A stretch of 5,564 nucleotides of DNA, from NCBI GenBank assembly GCA_029939545.1, contig JAOZSS010000166.1, positions 1 to 5,564 of the forward strand, given 5' to 3'. Below, one piece after another: positions 1 through 5,561 of this stretch (positions are counted from its first letter, which is position 1; each line of letters starts with the position of its first letter). The notes beneath the pieces are model-generated. The model did no database searches. It was not told where the DNA came from and was given only the letters and a program-made list of their open reading frames with translations. The position numbers and the translations under genes are program-made. This DNA is from Kiritimatiellia bacterium (GTDB lineage Bacteria > Verrucomicrobiota > Kiritimatiellia > UBA8416 > JABMPJ01).

Positions 1-36
1 CAATTGATCAACCCGTGCTGCTCAACCAAGAAATTT

Positions 37-48
37 CAAATATATTTG
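37..48. promoter_or_regulatory. AT-rich perfect palindrome upstream of the Mur ligase promoter
   Basis: CAAATATATTTG is a perfect 12-bp palindrome in a short AT-rich patch (31-48), ending eight bases before the proposed -35 hexamer. It could be an operator or UP-element-like sequence. AT-rich short palindromes can also arise by chance, so its role is uncertain. Confidence 0.3.
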
Positions 49-56
49 GCTAGGTG

Positions 57-85
57 TTGGGTGGTAGGTGACAGGTTGCTATAGT
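57..85 (+). promoter_or_regulatory. Extended -10 promoter of the Mur ligase gene, probably leaderless
   Basis: TATAGT at 80-85 matches the -10 consensus at five of six bases and is preceded by TGc (77-79), an extended -10. Exactly 17 nt upstream lies TTGGGT (57-62), a half-matching -35. A start site about seven bases after the -10 falls on or next to the ATG at 92, and no Shine-Dalgarno sequence is present at a workable distance. Together these suggest a leaderless transcript. Inferred from sequence only. Confidence 0.55.
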
Positions 86-91
86 GCCGAC

Positions 92-1399
92 ATGAACGAG
101 GGGCGACATATCCATCTTGTTGGTGTAGGCGGGATCGGGATGAGTGCGCTGGCGCAGGTGTTGGTGGCGCGTGGGGGCCGGGTTACGGGCTCGGACCGGG
201 CGCTGGAGTGCGGTGAACCGTCCGAGACGCTTGATCCGTTGGCTGTCGCCGGTGTTGAACTGGTGCCGCAGGATGGGGCGGCTGTCACGTCGGACACAGC
301 CTGCGTCGTTATGAGTACGGCTATTGAAGCGGACAATCCTGATCTGCTCGCGGCGGCGTTGCACGATGTATCGGTTCGGCACCGTTCGGATGTGCTCGCG
401 GAGTGCCTGGCGGGCAAGCAGGTGGTGGCGATCACCGGTACATCTGGCAAAAGCACGGTCACGGCGATGGCGGGCTGGGTGCTGCAGGAACTCGGGCTCG
501 ACCCAACGGTGGTGAACGGCGCGATCGTGCCGGTGTGGCGTTCGGAGAGGGCGGTGGGCAATGTCCGGCTGGGCCGCTCGGATCTGTGGGTCATCGAAGC
601 TGACGAAAGCGATCGCACGCTCAATGCCTACGATTTCGACTGGGCCGTGGTGACCAACGTGTCGACCGACCACTTTGGCGTGGACGAGGCCCGTGCCCTT
701 TTCCAAACCTTCGCCAAGCGCGCGCGAGTTGGAGGCGTCAGTGCGGTGGATGAGCCTGGACTGCTCGCGGACTTCGAACCGACCGTGCAGGGCGACACCA
801 GTTGTTTCGAGTATGGCGATGTCACCTTTACCGTCCCAATGCCCGGCTATCACAACGCCGCCAACGCGCTGCTCGTGGTGGTGTTGATGGAGCGTATGGG
901 ACACTCACTCGAGCGGGTAGGGGAGATCGTGGCGCGCTTCCCCGGTCTCCACCGACGTCTCGAACGGGTTGGTGAAGCGAATGGCGTGCGGGTGTTTGAT
1001 GACTACGCGCACAACCCCGCCAAGATTGCCGCTGCGTGGCACGCCGTACGACGTGAGGGCGGCCGTGTGCTGGGCGTCTGGCGTCCGCATGGCTACGGCC
1101 CGCTGCGCCAGATGTTGGAGCCTCTCGCGGTGGACTTCAGCGGCCTGAACTCGGGCCCCGACGAACTGGTGATTCTGCCGGTCTACGATGCAGGCGGAAC
1201 CGCCGATCGTTCCGTATCGTCCGAGAGGTTGGCGGAGCGCATCCACCAGGTCGGCGGCTCAACCGTTCACGTCCTCTCACTCGAGGATGTGCCTGCGTGG
1301 GTTGCCGAACAGGCACATGAGCGCGACACGGTCCTCGTCATGGGCGCACGCGATCCGGGGCTGCCTGCCTTGGCGCGAGGCATTGTGGCCGCGTTGTAG
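92..1399 (+). CDS. murC: Mur ligase, MurC/Mpl-like (UDP-N-acetylmuramate--L-alanine ligase family)
   Basis: Cytoplasmic ATP-dependent amide ligase of peptidoglycan synthesis or recycling. MurC joins L-Ala to UDP-MurNAc; Mpl joins a murein tripeptide. Seen, in a 435-residue reading from ATG 92: N-terminal UDP-binding motif GVGGIGMSALA (11-21), ATP P-loop TGTSGKST (115-122), EADESD (169-174), VTNVSTDHFG (187-196), HNAANALL (254-261), HRRLE (287-291), DDYAHNP (303-309) and RPHGYGPLRQM (331-341). The domain order is that of the complete three-domain family, and the length is slightly short of a typical MurC (about 460). Oddities: the P-loop reads GTSGKST where MurC normally has GTHGKTT, and DDYAHNP is closer to Mpl/MurE than to MurC DDYGHHP. 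It may therefore be a divergent paralogue rather than the housekeeping MurC. A GTG at 68 extends the frame by eight codons, but it lies inside the predicted promoter and adds nothing family-like. ATG 92 places the start just before the nucleotide-binding strand, as in homologues. The stop is TAG. Family membership is secure; the exact substrate is not. Confidence 0.87.
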   Translation: MNEGRHIHLVGVGGIGMSALAQVLVARGGRVTGSDRALECGEPSETLDPLAVAGVELVPQDGAAVTSDTACVVMSTAIEADNPDLLAAALHDVSVRHRSDVLAECLAGKQVVAITGTSGKSTVTAMAGWVLQELGLDPTVVNGAIVPVWRSERAVGNVRLGRSDLWVIEADESDRTLNAYDFDWAVVTNVSTDHFGVDEARALFQTFAKRARVGGVSAVDEPGLLADFEPTVQGDTSCFEYGDVTFTVPMPGYHNAANALLVVVLMERMGHSLERVGEIVARFPGLHRRLERVGEANGVRVFDDYAHNPAKIAAAWHAVRREGGRVLGVWRPHGYGPLRQMLEPLAVDFSGLNSGPDELVILPVYDAGGTADRSVSSERLAERIHQVGGSTVHVLSLEDVPAWVAEQAHERDTVLVMGARDPGLPALARGIVAAL

Positions 1400-1409
1400 T
1401 GCGTGGCCT

Positions 1410-1470
1410 TGGAGGCGGGGTGCCCTCACCCCGCACCCGCTCTCTGCGGCCCGGGGGCAGGCCGCCTCCA
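1410..1470. terminator. Stem-loop cluster between convergent genes, likely terminator region
   Basis: The 80-bp gap between the Mur ligase stop and the lacI-type stop holds several GC-rich inverted repeats. GCGGGGTG (1415-1422) pairs perfectly with CACCCCGC (1427-1434) around a CCCT loop. GCGGCC (1446-1451) pairs with GGCCGC (1460-1465). An outer perfect 9-bp pair, TGGAGGCGG (1410-1418) with CCGCCTCCA (1462-1470), excludes both local hairpins when formed. No proper T-tract follows on either strand (only ATTT at 1470-1473), so this is not a textbook intrinsic terminator. Its position between convergent genes favours a bidirectional transcription-end role. Confidence 0.5.
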
Positions 1471-1479
1471 TTTCACGCC

Positions 1480-2517
1480 TTAAGCCGATTCCCGGACGAT
1501 CAGTTTCGGTTCCACGACAACGGTGCGCTGCGCAGGTGGCGGGGCAGGTTCGCTCGAAGCGATCGTGATGAGCAGGTCGAGGGCGGCGGAGGCGTAGAGG
1601 TCGTGCTGCTGGTCGATCGTGGTCAGGGGCGGATCGATGATGGTGGCAAGGTTGAGATTGTCGTAGCCGGTCACGGCGATAGCTTCGGGTACGCGGTGGC
1701 CGCGCGCCTTCAGGCCCTGGATCAGGTGGGCGGCCCAGACGTCGTTGGAAGCTACAATGGCATCAACTCCCGCCTTGTCGACCAGGTGGTGGATCGCCTC
1801 CCCGATGGTCTCTGCTGTCGGGTCGACTGCTTCGGTTTGGGCGGTCTCGATCAGCGCCGGGTCGACGTCCTCGCCGTGGGCCGCCAATGCGGCTTCGTAG
1901 GCGTCACGGCGCACGGTCATCAGCTCGTCGGGTGCCCCTTCCAACTGGAGCCCAATGCGTCGTCGTCCGCTCTTTAGCAGGTGGTCGATGAGGCATTCAA
2001 TCGCCTTGGCTGTATCCACGCGTACGCAGTAGTCGTCCTGCTCCAACGGCTTGGCATGCATCACGATGCCCGTGTGTGTTCCCAAGATGGGTTTCAAGCG
2101 TTCCGCACGCCCGGGCGTTACGTCAAACAGGCAGAGAACGGCATCGACACCGCGGCTGCCAAAATCGGCAAGATAGTCGCGCAGCGCGTCGAGGTCCCCG
2201 TGCAGCTGTCCAATCAAAAGGCGGTATCCACGGCGACAGGCTTCCCGCTCAAGTGCGGCCAACCGATCGTTCATGACCGGTGCGTTGAGTGTGTCCATCA
2301 ACACGCCGAGCATGTGGGTGTTAACACCTCGTAGCTGCTGGGCCGCTCGATTGGGGTGATAGTGGAGTTCATCGGCGGCTTCTTCGACGCGTATGCGGGC
2401 CGCATTGCCAACGCGCACATGGTCGCCGCCGGTCCCCAGCAGCACCTTGGCTGCGGCGGTGCGTGACACATCCGCTTTTCTGGCCACGTCTGCGAGTGTG
2501 ACGCCGCGCGTCCCCAT
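1480..2517 (-). CDS. LacI/GalR-family transcriptional regulator
   Basis: Dimeric DNA-binding repressor or activator with a sugar-binding-protein-like effector domain, 345 residues, which is a normal LacI length. Seen: an N-terminal helix-turn-helix VTLADVARKADVSRTAAAKVL (6-26), a hinge region YHPNRAAQQLRG (53-64), then the periplasmic-binding-protein-like core starting at MLGVLMDTLNAPV. Late conserved stretches are AIVASNDVWAAHLIQGL and VTGYDNLNLATIIDPPLTTI, the family signature near the end. Odd: between recognition helix and hinge there is a longer than usual LLGTGGDHVRVGNAARIR segment, a form I associate with PVC-group LacI proteins. The ATG follows AAGGAG (2524-2529) with six bases between. 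It starts 28 nt after the GltA-type stop in the same direction with no terminator between, so co-transcription with the redox genes is likely. The effector and targets cannot be read from the sequence. The stop is TAA. Confidence 0.93.
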   Translation of the reverse strand: MGTRGVTLADVARKADVSRTAAAKVLLGTGGDHVRVGNAARIRVEEAADELHYHPNRAAQQLRGVNTHMLGVLMDTLNAPVMNDRLAALEREACRRGYRLLIGQLHGDLDALRDYLADFGSRGVDAVLCLFDVTPGRAERLKPILGTHTGIVMHAKPLEQDDYCVRVDTAKAIECLIDHLLKSGRRRIGLQLEGAPDELMTVRRDAYEAALAAHGEDVDPALIETAQTEAVDPTAETIGEAIHHLVDKAGVDAIVASNDVWAAHLIQGLKARGHRVPEAIAVTGYDNLNLATIIDPPLTTIDQQHDLYASAALDLLITIASSEPAPPPAQRTVVVEPKLIVRESA

Positions 2518-2523
2518 GCCGTG

Positions 2524-2529
2524 CTCCTT
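2524..2529 (-). promoter_or_regulatory. Shine-Dalgarno sequence of the LacI-type gene
   Basis: AAGGAG on the minus strand, six bases before the ATG at 2517. It fixes the start of the regulator and lies in the 28-bp gap after the preceding gene, which has no room for a normal promoter. Confidence 0.7.
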
Positions 2530-2545
2530 CTCCAGTGTGTCTACA

Positions 2546-4030
2546 TCATTTCAGCAGCGCGTTGATCGAGGCCGCCGCGCGTCGCCCTTCGCCCATGGCC
2601 AGGATCACCGTGGCGGCGCCGAGGACGATGTCGCCACCGGCATAGACCGCATCCATCGTGGTCTTGCCCGTATCATCGACCAGGATGTTTCCCCAGCGGT
2701 TGGTCTCGATCGCGGGGGTGGTCTGCTTGATGAGTGGGTTGGAGTCGTTGCCGATTGCCACGATGACGCAGTCGATATCCATTGGGAACTCGCTGCCTTT
2801 GATCGGAACCGGGCGCCGCCGTCCGCTGTCGTCCGGTTCACCCAGTTCGTAACGCAGGCACTCCATCGAATGAATCCGCCCGTCGTCGCCGCCCTGGAAG
2901 CCGATGGCGTTCTCGAGCGTGTGGAAGACTACGCCCTCTTCCTTGGCATGCGCGATTTCCTCGATACGGGCCGGCATCTCTTTCTCCGTCCGGCGGTAAA
3001 CAAGATGGACTTCCTCGGCGCCCATGCGCACGGCGCAACGCGCGGCATCCATTGCAACGTTGCCGCCGCCAAGGACCGCTGTTCGGCGTGAGGGCAATAC
3101 CGGTGTGTCGGCGTTTTTTCTGTCGAACGCGCGCATCAGATTGACGCGTGTGAGGTACTCGTTAGCCGAGTAGACGCCCACCAGGTTCTCTCCCGGGATA
3201 CTCATGAACTTGGGCAGTCCAGCGCCGGTCCCGACAAAGATGGCGTCGTAGCCATCCTTCTCCAGCAGGTCCTGCAGCTTGCGCGTACGACCGACCACAA
3301 AGTTGGTCCTGACTTCAACCCCCATTTCGCGCAGCGTGTCGATTTCGGCCTGGACGATCTCCTTCGGCAGTCGGAACTCCGGGATGCCATACATCATGAC
3401 GCCGCCCGGCTTGTGAAACGCCTCGAAGACCGTCACGGCGTGTCCCTCGCGACGCACGTCGGCGGCCACGGTGATGCTGGCCGGCCCGCTTCCGATGACA
3501 GCCACCTTCTTGCCTGTCTCTGGCTTCACGGCGGGGGCGTGGGCTTTGCCTTGGTCCCGTTCGAGATCGGCAACGTAGCGCTCAAGGCGACCGATTGAGA
3601 CTGACTGCTCAACATCCTTCAAGGCGCGGCCCACCGTGCAATCGATCTGACACTGCACTTCCTGCGGGCATACGCGTCCACAGATCGCGGGGAGCAGGCT
3701 GTTGGCCTTGACGACGTCGATGGCCTCCTGGAAGTTCCCCTCGGCACAAGCGGCAACGAAAGCAGGGATATCGATGCGCACCGGACACCCATCAATACAG
3801 GGTGCGTTCTTGCACTGTAGGCAGCGCATCGCCTCGACCCGTGCCTGGGCATCGGTGTAACCGAGGGCGACCTCGTCCATATTGTCGACACGCATACCCG
3901 AAGGTTGCGTCGGCATCGGCTGGGCCGGTATGGCCAGGCGGTCCTTGGGCTTCAGCGGCTCCGTGCGACCTAAGACCGCGTCCAGCGCTTCCTGTGCCTC
4001 CTTCGAAATCTGATCGTAGTCCAGATCCAT
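2546..4030 (-). CDS. gltA: NADPH-dependent glutamate synthase small-subunit-type flavoprotein (GltA / NfnB / SudA-like)
   Basis: Cytoplasmic FAD- and NADPH-binding iron-sulfur oxidoreductase, 494 residues, in the normal size range of the family and complete at both ends. Seen: an N-terminal ferredoxin-like domain with two Cys sets, CLQCKNAPCIDGC (C70, C73, C78, C82) and CGRVCPQEVQCQIDC (C117, C121, C127, C131), fitting two [4Fe-4S] clusters. Then follow an FAD-binding loop GSGPAS (180-185), an NAD(P)-binding motif GGGNVAMDAAR (321-331) and the closing FAD motif AGGDIVLG (464-471). The usual GSGPAG reads GSGPAS, a mild substitution. Its start is one base after the stop of the upstream NfnA/SudB-like gene, with GGAGG (4037-4041) six bases ahead, so translational coupling is likely. 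The pairing argues for a heterodimer: NADH-dependent ferredoxin:NADP oxidoreductase (NfnAB) or sulfide dehydrogenase (SudAB). No large GOGAT subunit is in the window, so glutamate synthase activity alone is unproven. The stop is TGA. Confidence 0.93.
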   Translation of the reverse strand: MDLDYDQISKEAQEALDAVLGRTEPLKPKDRLAIPAQPMPTQPSGMRVDNMDEVALGYTDAQARVEAMRCLQCKNAPCIDGCPVRIDIPAFVAACAEGNFQEAIDVVKANSLLPAICGRVCPQEVQCQIDCTVGRALKDVEQSVSIGRLERYVADLERDQGKAHAPAVKPETGKKVAVIGSGPASITVAADVRREGHAVTVFEAFHKPGGVMMYGIPEFRLPKEIVQAEIDTLREMGVEVRTNFVVGRTRKLQDLLEKDGYDAIFVGTGAGLPKFMSIPGENLVGVYSANEYLTRVNLMRAFDRKNADTPVLPSRRTAVLGGGNVAMDAARCAVRMGAEEVHLVYRRTEKEMPARIEEIAHAKEEGVVFHTLENAIGFQGGDDGRIHSMECLRYELGEPDDSGRRRPVPIKGSEFPMDIDCVIVAIGNDSNPLIKQTTPAIETNRWGNILVDDTGKTTMDAVYAGGDIVLGAATVILAMGEGRRAAASINALLK

Positions 4031-4031
4031 C

Positions 4032-4883
4032 CTATGCCTCCGCCTTCTGTGCCGCGAGATCCATGTGGCACTGCTTATGGTCGTGGTCTTCCTCGGTCTT
4101 GTAGGTGCCCAGGCGCTGCATCATGTTGTTGAAGTCCACGAGATGTCCGTCGAACTCGGGGCCGTCGACGCAGACGAACTTCGTCTCGTCGCCCACCGTT
4201 ACGCGGCAGCCGCCGCACATGCCGGTGCCGTCAATCATGATCGTGGTGAGCGATACGACGGTTGGCACTTCCTAGGGCCGCGTTGTCTCGGCGCAGAACT
4301 TCATCATGATCGGCGGGCCGATGGCTACAACAAGGTTCGGCCTCGGATCGGCCTCGCACAGCTCCTTCAAGGGCTCGGTGACCAGTGCTTTGCGGCCGTA
4401 CGAGCCGTCGTCGGTACAGCAGATGAACGCATCGGCGATGGCTTTCATCTCGTCTTCGAGGATGATCAGCTCTTTCGAGCGGGCTCCGATAATCGTAATG
4501 ACTTCGTTGCCTGCCGCCTTCATGCCCTTGGCGATGGGGTGGAGCGGGGCCACGCCGATGCCGCCTCCCACACACACCACACGCCCCACGTTCTCGATGT
4601 GGGTGGGTTGTCCAAGGGGTCCCAGAAGGTTGGCGATGCTGTCGCCTACCTGCATTTCGGCCAGAAGATGGGTCGTTTTGCCCACGGCCTGGAAAATCAA
4701 CATGATCCAGCCTTCATCTGCGTTTGCATCCGCAATCGTCAGCGGAATACGCTCGCCGAAGTCCGTGTCGAGCTGGAGGATCACGAACTGACCCGGCTTG
4801 CGCTCCGATGCGATATGCGGCGCCTCAACGCGAACCTTGAAGACGGATTCAGACAGCTTGTCTCTCTCTAGAATGTGGTGCAC
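4032..4883 (-). pseudogene. Ferredoxin-NADP reductase / dihydroorotate dehydrogenase electron-transfer-type subunit (NfnA/SudB-like), interrupted by in-frame TAG
   Basis: FAD- and [2Fe-2S]-containing partner of the downstream GltA/NfnB-type subunit. From GTG 4883 the frame has 283 codons before its final TAG, the usual family length. Seen: FAD-binding RIPLTIAD (45-52), GPLGQPT (88-94), the NAD(P)-binding motif VVCVGGGIGVAPL (102-114) and AIGPPIMMKF (187-196). Codon 204 (4272-4274) is TAG. The same frame then continues with DGTGMCGGCRV and FVCVDGPEFDGH (C223, C226, C238), the [2Fe-2S] segment; the NfnA cluster is held by three Cys and one Asp. There is no frameshift. The TAG sits where relatives usually have Tyr in a TTRPY-type motif, one base change from TAC or TAT. 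GTG 4883 is preferred over ATG 4901 because GGGAGAG lies just ahead of it and homologues begin near M-H-x-I. It may be a true pseudogene, a sequence error, a readthrough gene, or two separate polypeptides. Confidence 0.85.
4037..4041 (-). promoter_or_regulatory. Strong Shine-Dalgarno of the GltA/NfnB-like gene inside the upstream gene's 3' end
   Basis: GGAGG on the minus strand, six bases before the ATG at 4030. It overlaps the last codons of the NfnA-like gene. Because it is a strong site, the downstream gene could still be translated if ribosomes stop early at the TAG at 4272-4274, although coupling would be lost. Confidence 0.7.
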
Positions 4884-4888
4884 GTCTT

Positions 4889-4895
4889 CTCTCCC
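4889..4895 (-). promoter_or_regulatory. Shine-Dalgarno deciding the GTG start of the NfnA/SudB-like gene
   Basis: GGGAGAG on the minus strand lies about five to seven bases before GTG 4883. The alternative ATG at 4901 lies upstream of this site and has no Shine-Dalgarno of its own at a normal distance. The GTG start also matches the usual N-terminus of the family. Confidence 0.6.
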
Positions 4896-4934
4896 TTTCA
4901 TGTGTGCTGGCGGTGCCTACCCCTGCTCCTGCTG

Positions 4935-4972
4935 AAACGATAAAAACATTCAGGTGTGGATCGTTTTGTAAA
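4935..4972 (-). promoter_or_regulatory. Candidate promoter/operator region of the redox operon
   Basis: On the minus strand TTTACA (4967-4972) matches a -35 hexamer at five of six bases. Eighteen bases on lies only a weak -10-like TGTTTT (4943-4948). Around it is a perfect 7-bp inverted repeat, AAACGAT (4935-4941) and ATCGTTT (4960-4966), separated by 18 bases. Overlapping it is CTGAA (4932-4936) with TTCAG (4949-4953). The symmetric elements could be a regulator site placed over the promoter. The -10 is poor, so this is a tentative call. Confidence 0.3.
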
Positions 4973-5057
4973 GCGGAAGAGAATTGCGAATCAGCACCGC
5001 CACGTCAATGAAATACGGGGTGTGATGACCTGAGACATCAGGGCCTTCCTCAATCTC

Positions 5058-5156
5058 GGGCAGACGCGACCGAGCGCGTCCCTCCAAGCGTAAGCCGGAC
5101 TGATCCCATACAGAATCGCCTACTGGAGGGACGTGCGCGGAGTAGACGTGCGCGGA
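5058..5156. repeat. Head-to-head pair of REP-like palindromic elements (REPIN-like)
   Basis: Two copies of the arm TGGAGGGACG face each other: one on the minus strand (5077-5086), one on the plus strand (5124-5133), 37 bases apart. With a G-T pair and two more pairs they could form a 13-bp stem (5074-5086 with 5124-5136). The left copy contains its own hairpin, GACGCG (5063-5068) and CGCGTC (5075-5080) around a six-base loop. The right copy runs into a perfect 12-bp direct repeat, GACGTGCGCGGA, at 5130-5141 and 5145-5156. The architecture of two inverted REP units is that of a REPIN, and a RAYT transposase remnant lies about 60 bp away. The structure is directly visible; the class is an inference. 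Confidence 0.55.
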
Positions 5157-5218
5157 TTCGCCGCGCCAAGACTCTCTTGACAAGGCACTTATATCGCTGA
5201 TTGTGGCCGCCGAGGGTC

Positions 5219-5503
5219 TTAGAGTGTCGCTCCTACCTCAGAATCGACGCTGTAAGAGCTTCTCGACTCTTTGAGGACCCAGGCGCTGGGCTGCCCCTCA
5301 TCTCTCACGCTGTACGGCGTGAAGCGTCTGCGATACGTATTTCCCTTCTCTGCTTGAGCCTCAAACTCTCTTCCGCCTACCGCGACCGCTTCAGTCCAAT
5401 GGGGGCGCCGGGATAGTTCGCCACGCTCTACCTGGGTGTCGACACCCTCTCGGTGCAGGTGCTCGAGACTTGCCGCATCAGGGAGGTCCAGGCTCTGTGG
5501 CAA
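5219..5503 (-). pseudogene. C-terminal remnant of a REP-associated tyrosine transposase (RAYT, IS200/IS605-like)
   Basis: About 95 codons on the minus strand, ending in TAA, that resemble the tail of RAYT proteins. These tails are commonly a SL-x-x-H-R-E-type stretch, then R-R-x-P-x-WTEAVAVG-x-x-EF, then a variable arginine-rich piece, then WVLKES-x-x-SY. Seen here: SLEHLHREGVDTQV, SRRPHWTEAVAVGGREF, RRRF and AWVLKESRSSYS. The catalytic part of RAYT (the HUH motif and catalytic Tyr) is absent: an in-frame TAG lies at 5513-5515 and the tandem-repeat sequence begins within 30 bp. This is therefore a 5'-truncated, inactive fragment. The TTG at the left end of the frame has no clear ribosome site and is probably not a true start. 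The identification rests on recognition of a degenerate tail and is moderately confident. The alternative is a small unrelated hypothetical gene. Confidence 0.5.
5434..5447. repeat. 14-bp perfect palindrome within the transposase remnant
   Basis: GGGTGTC followed directly by GACACCC makes a perfect 14-bp palindrome. It lies inside the RAYT-like remnant, where it would encode part of the REGVDTQ stretch. It may be a chance result of codon usage or a residual structural element. Confidence 0.4.
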
Positions 5504-5534
5504 CCTGTCAACCTACATTCGGCAGTTGAGGAAC

Positions 5535-5561
5535 TACGAAACACGCGAAAAGCGCGAAAAG
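5535..5561. repeat. Short tandem 9-bp units, dispersed-repeat type
   Basis: Three consecutive 9-bp units, TACGAAACA, CGCGAAAAG and CGCGAAAAG, the last two identical. They run to within a few bases of the window end, so the array may continue. Similar chains of ACGCGAAA-type units, often next to GAACTACGAAA, occur as dispersed intergenic repeats in many environmental bacterial genomes, by recollection rather than search. No function can be read from it. Confidence 0.5.

Noticed and set aside
50..904. Long minus-strand open frame (284 codons) antisense to the Mur ligase
   Set aside because: The plus strand holds a family-recognisable enzyme with all motifs. The antisense translation is rich in His and Arg with no recognisable domain, as expected for a shadow frame in GC-rich DNA.
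1399..1977. Plus-strand frame overlapping the LacI-type gene
   Set aside because: Shadow of the well-supported LacI gene; low-complexity Gly/Val/Asp translation with no domain.
2393..3091. Plus-strand frame antisense to the GltA-type gene and the start of lacI
   Set aside because: It crosses the boundary of two real minus-strand genes and has no recognisable motif or ribosome site.
4272..4274. Genome-wide reassignment of UAG to an amino acid
   Set aside because: UAG ends the Mur ligase at 1397-1399 and the NfnA-like gene at 4032-4034. Reading through the latter would run into the next gene, so UAG clearly serves as a stop here.
4065..4871. Plus-strand open frame (268 codons) antisense to the interrupted NfnA/SudB-like gene
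   Set aside because: It spans the stop codon region, which raised the idea that the plus strand might be the real gene. However, the minus strand shows clear FAD, NAD(P) and [2Fe-2S] motifs, and the plus translation shows none.
4950..5183. 77-codon minus-strand frame between the redox operon and the transposase remnant
   Set aside because: Its middle is made of the REP-like arms (the SAHVYSAHV repeat is the 12-bp direct repeat translated). It has no recognisable domain and no convincing ribosome site.
5177..5205. TTGACA hexamer on the plus strand as a possible promoter
   Set aside because: The base run at 17-bp spacing (ATTGTG) is a poor -10, and no plus-strand gene follows.
5305..5322. Near-palindrome TCACGC-N6-GCGTGA as an operator
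   Set aside because: It lies in the middle of the transposase remnant with no promoter nearby; most likely incidental.
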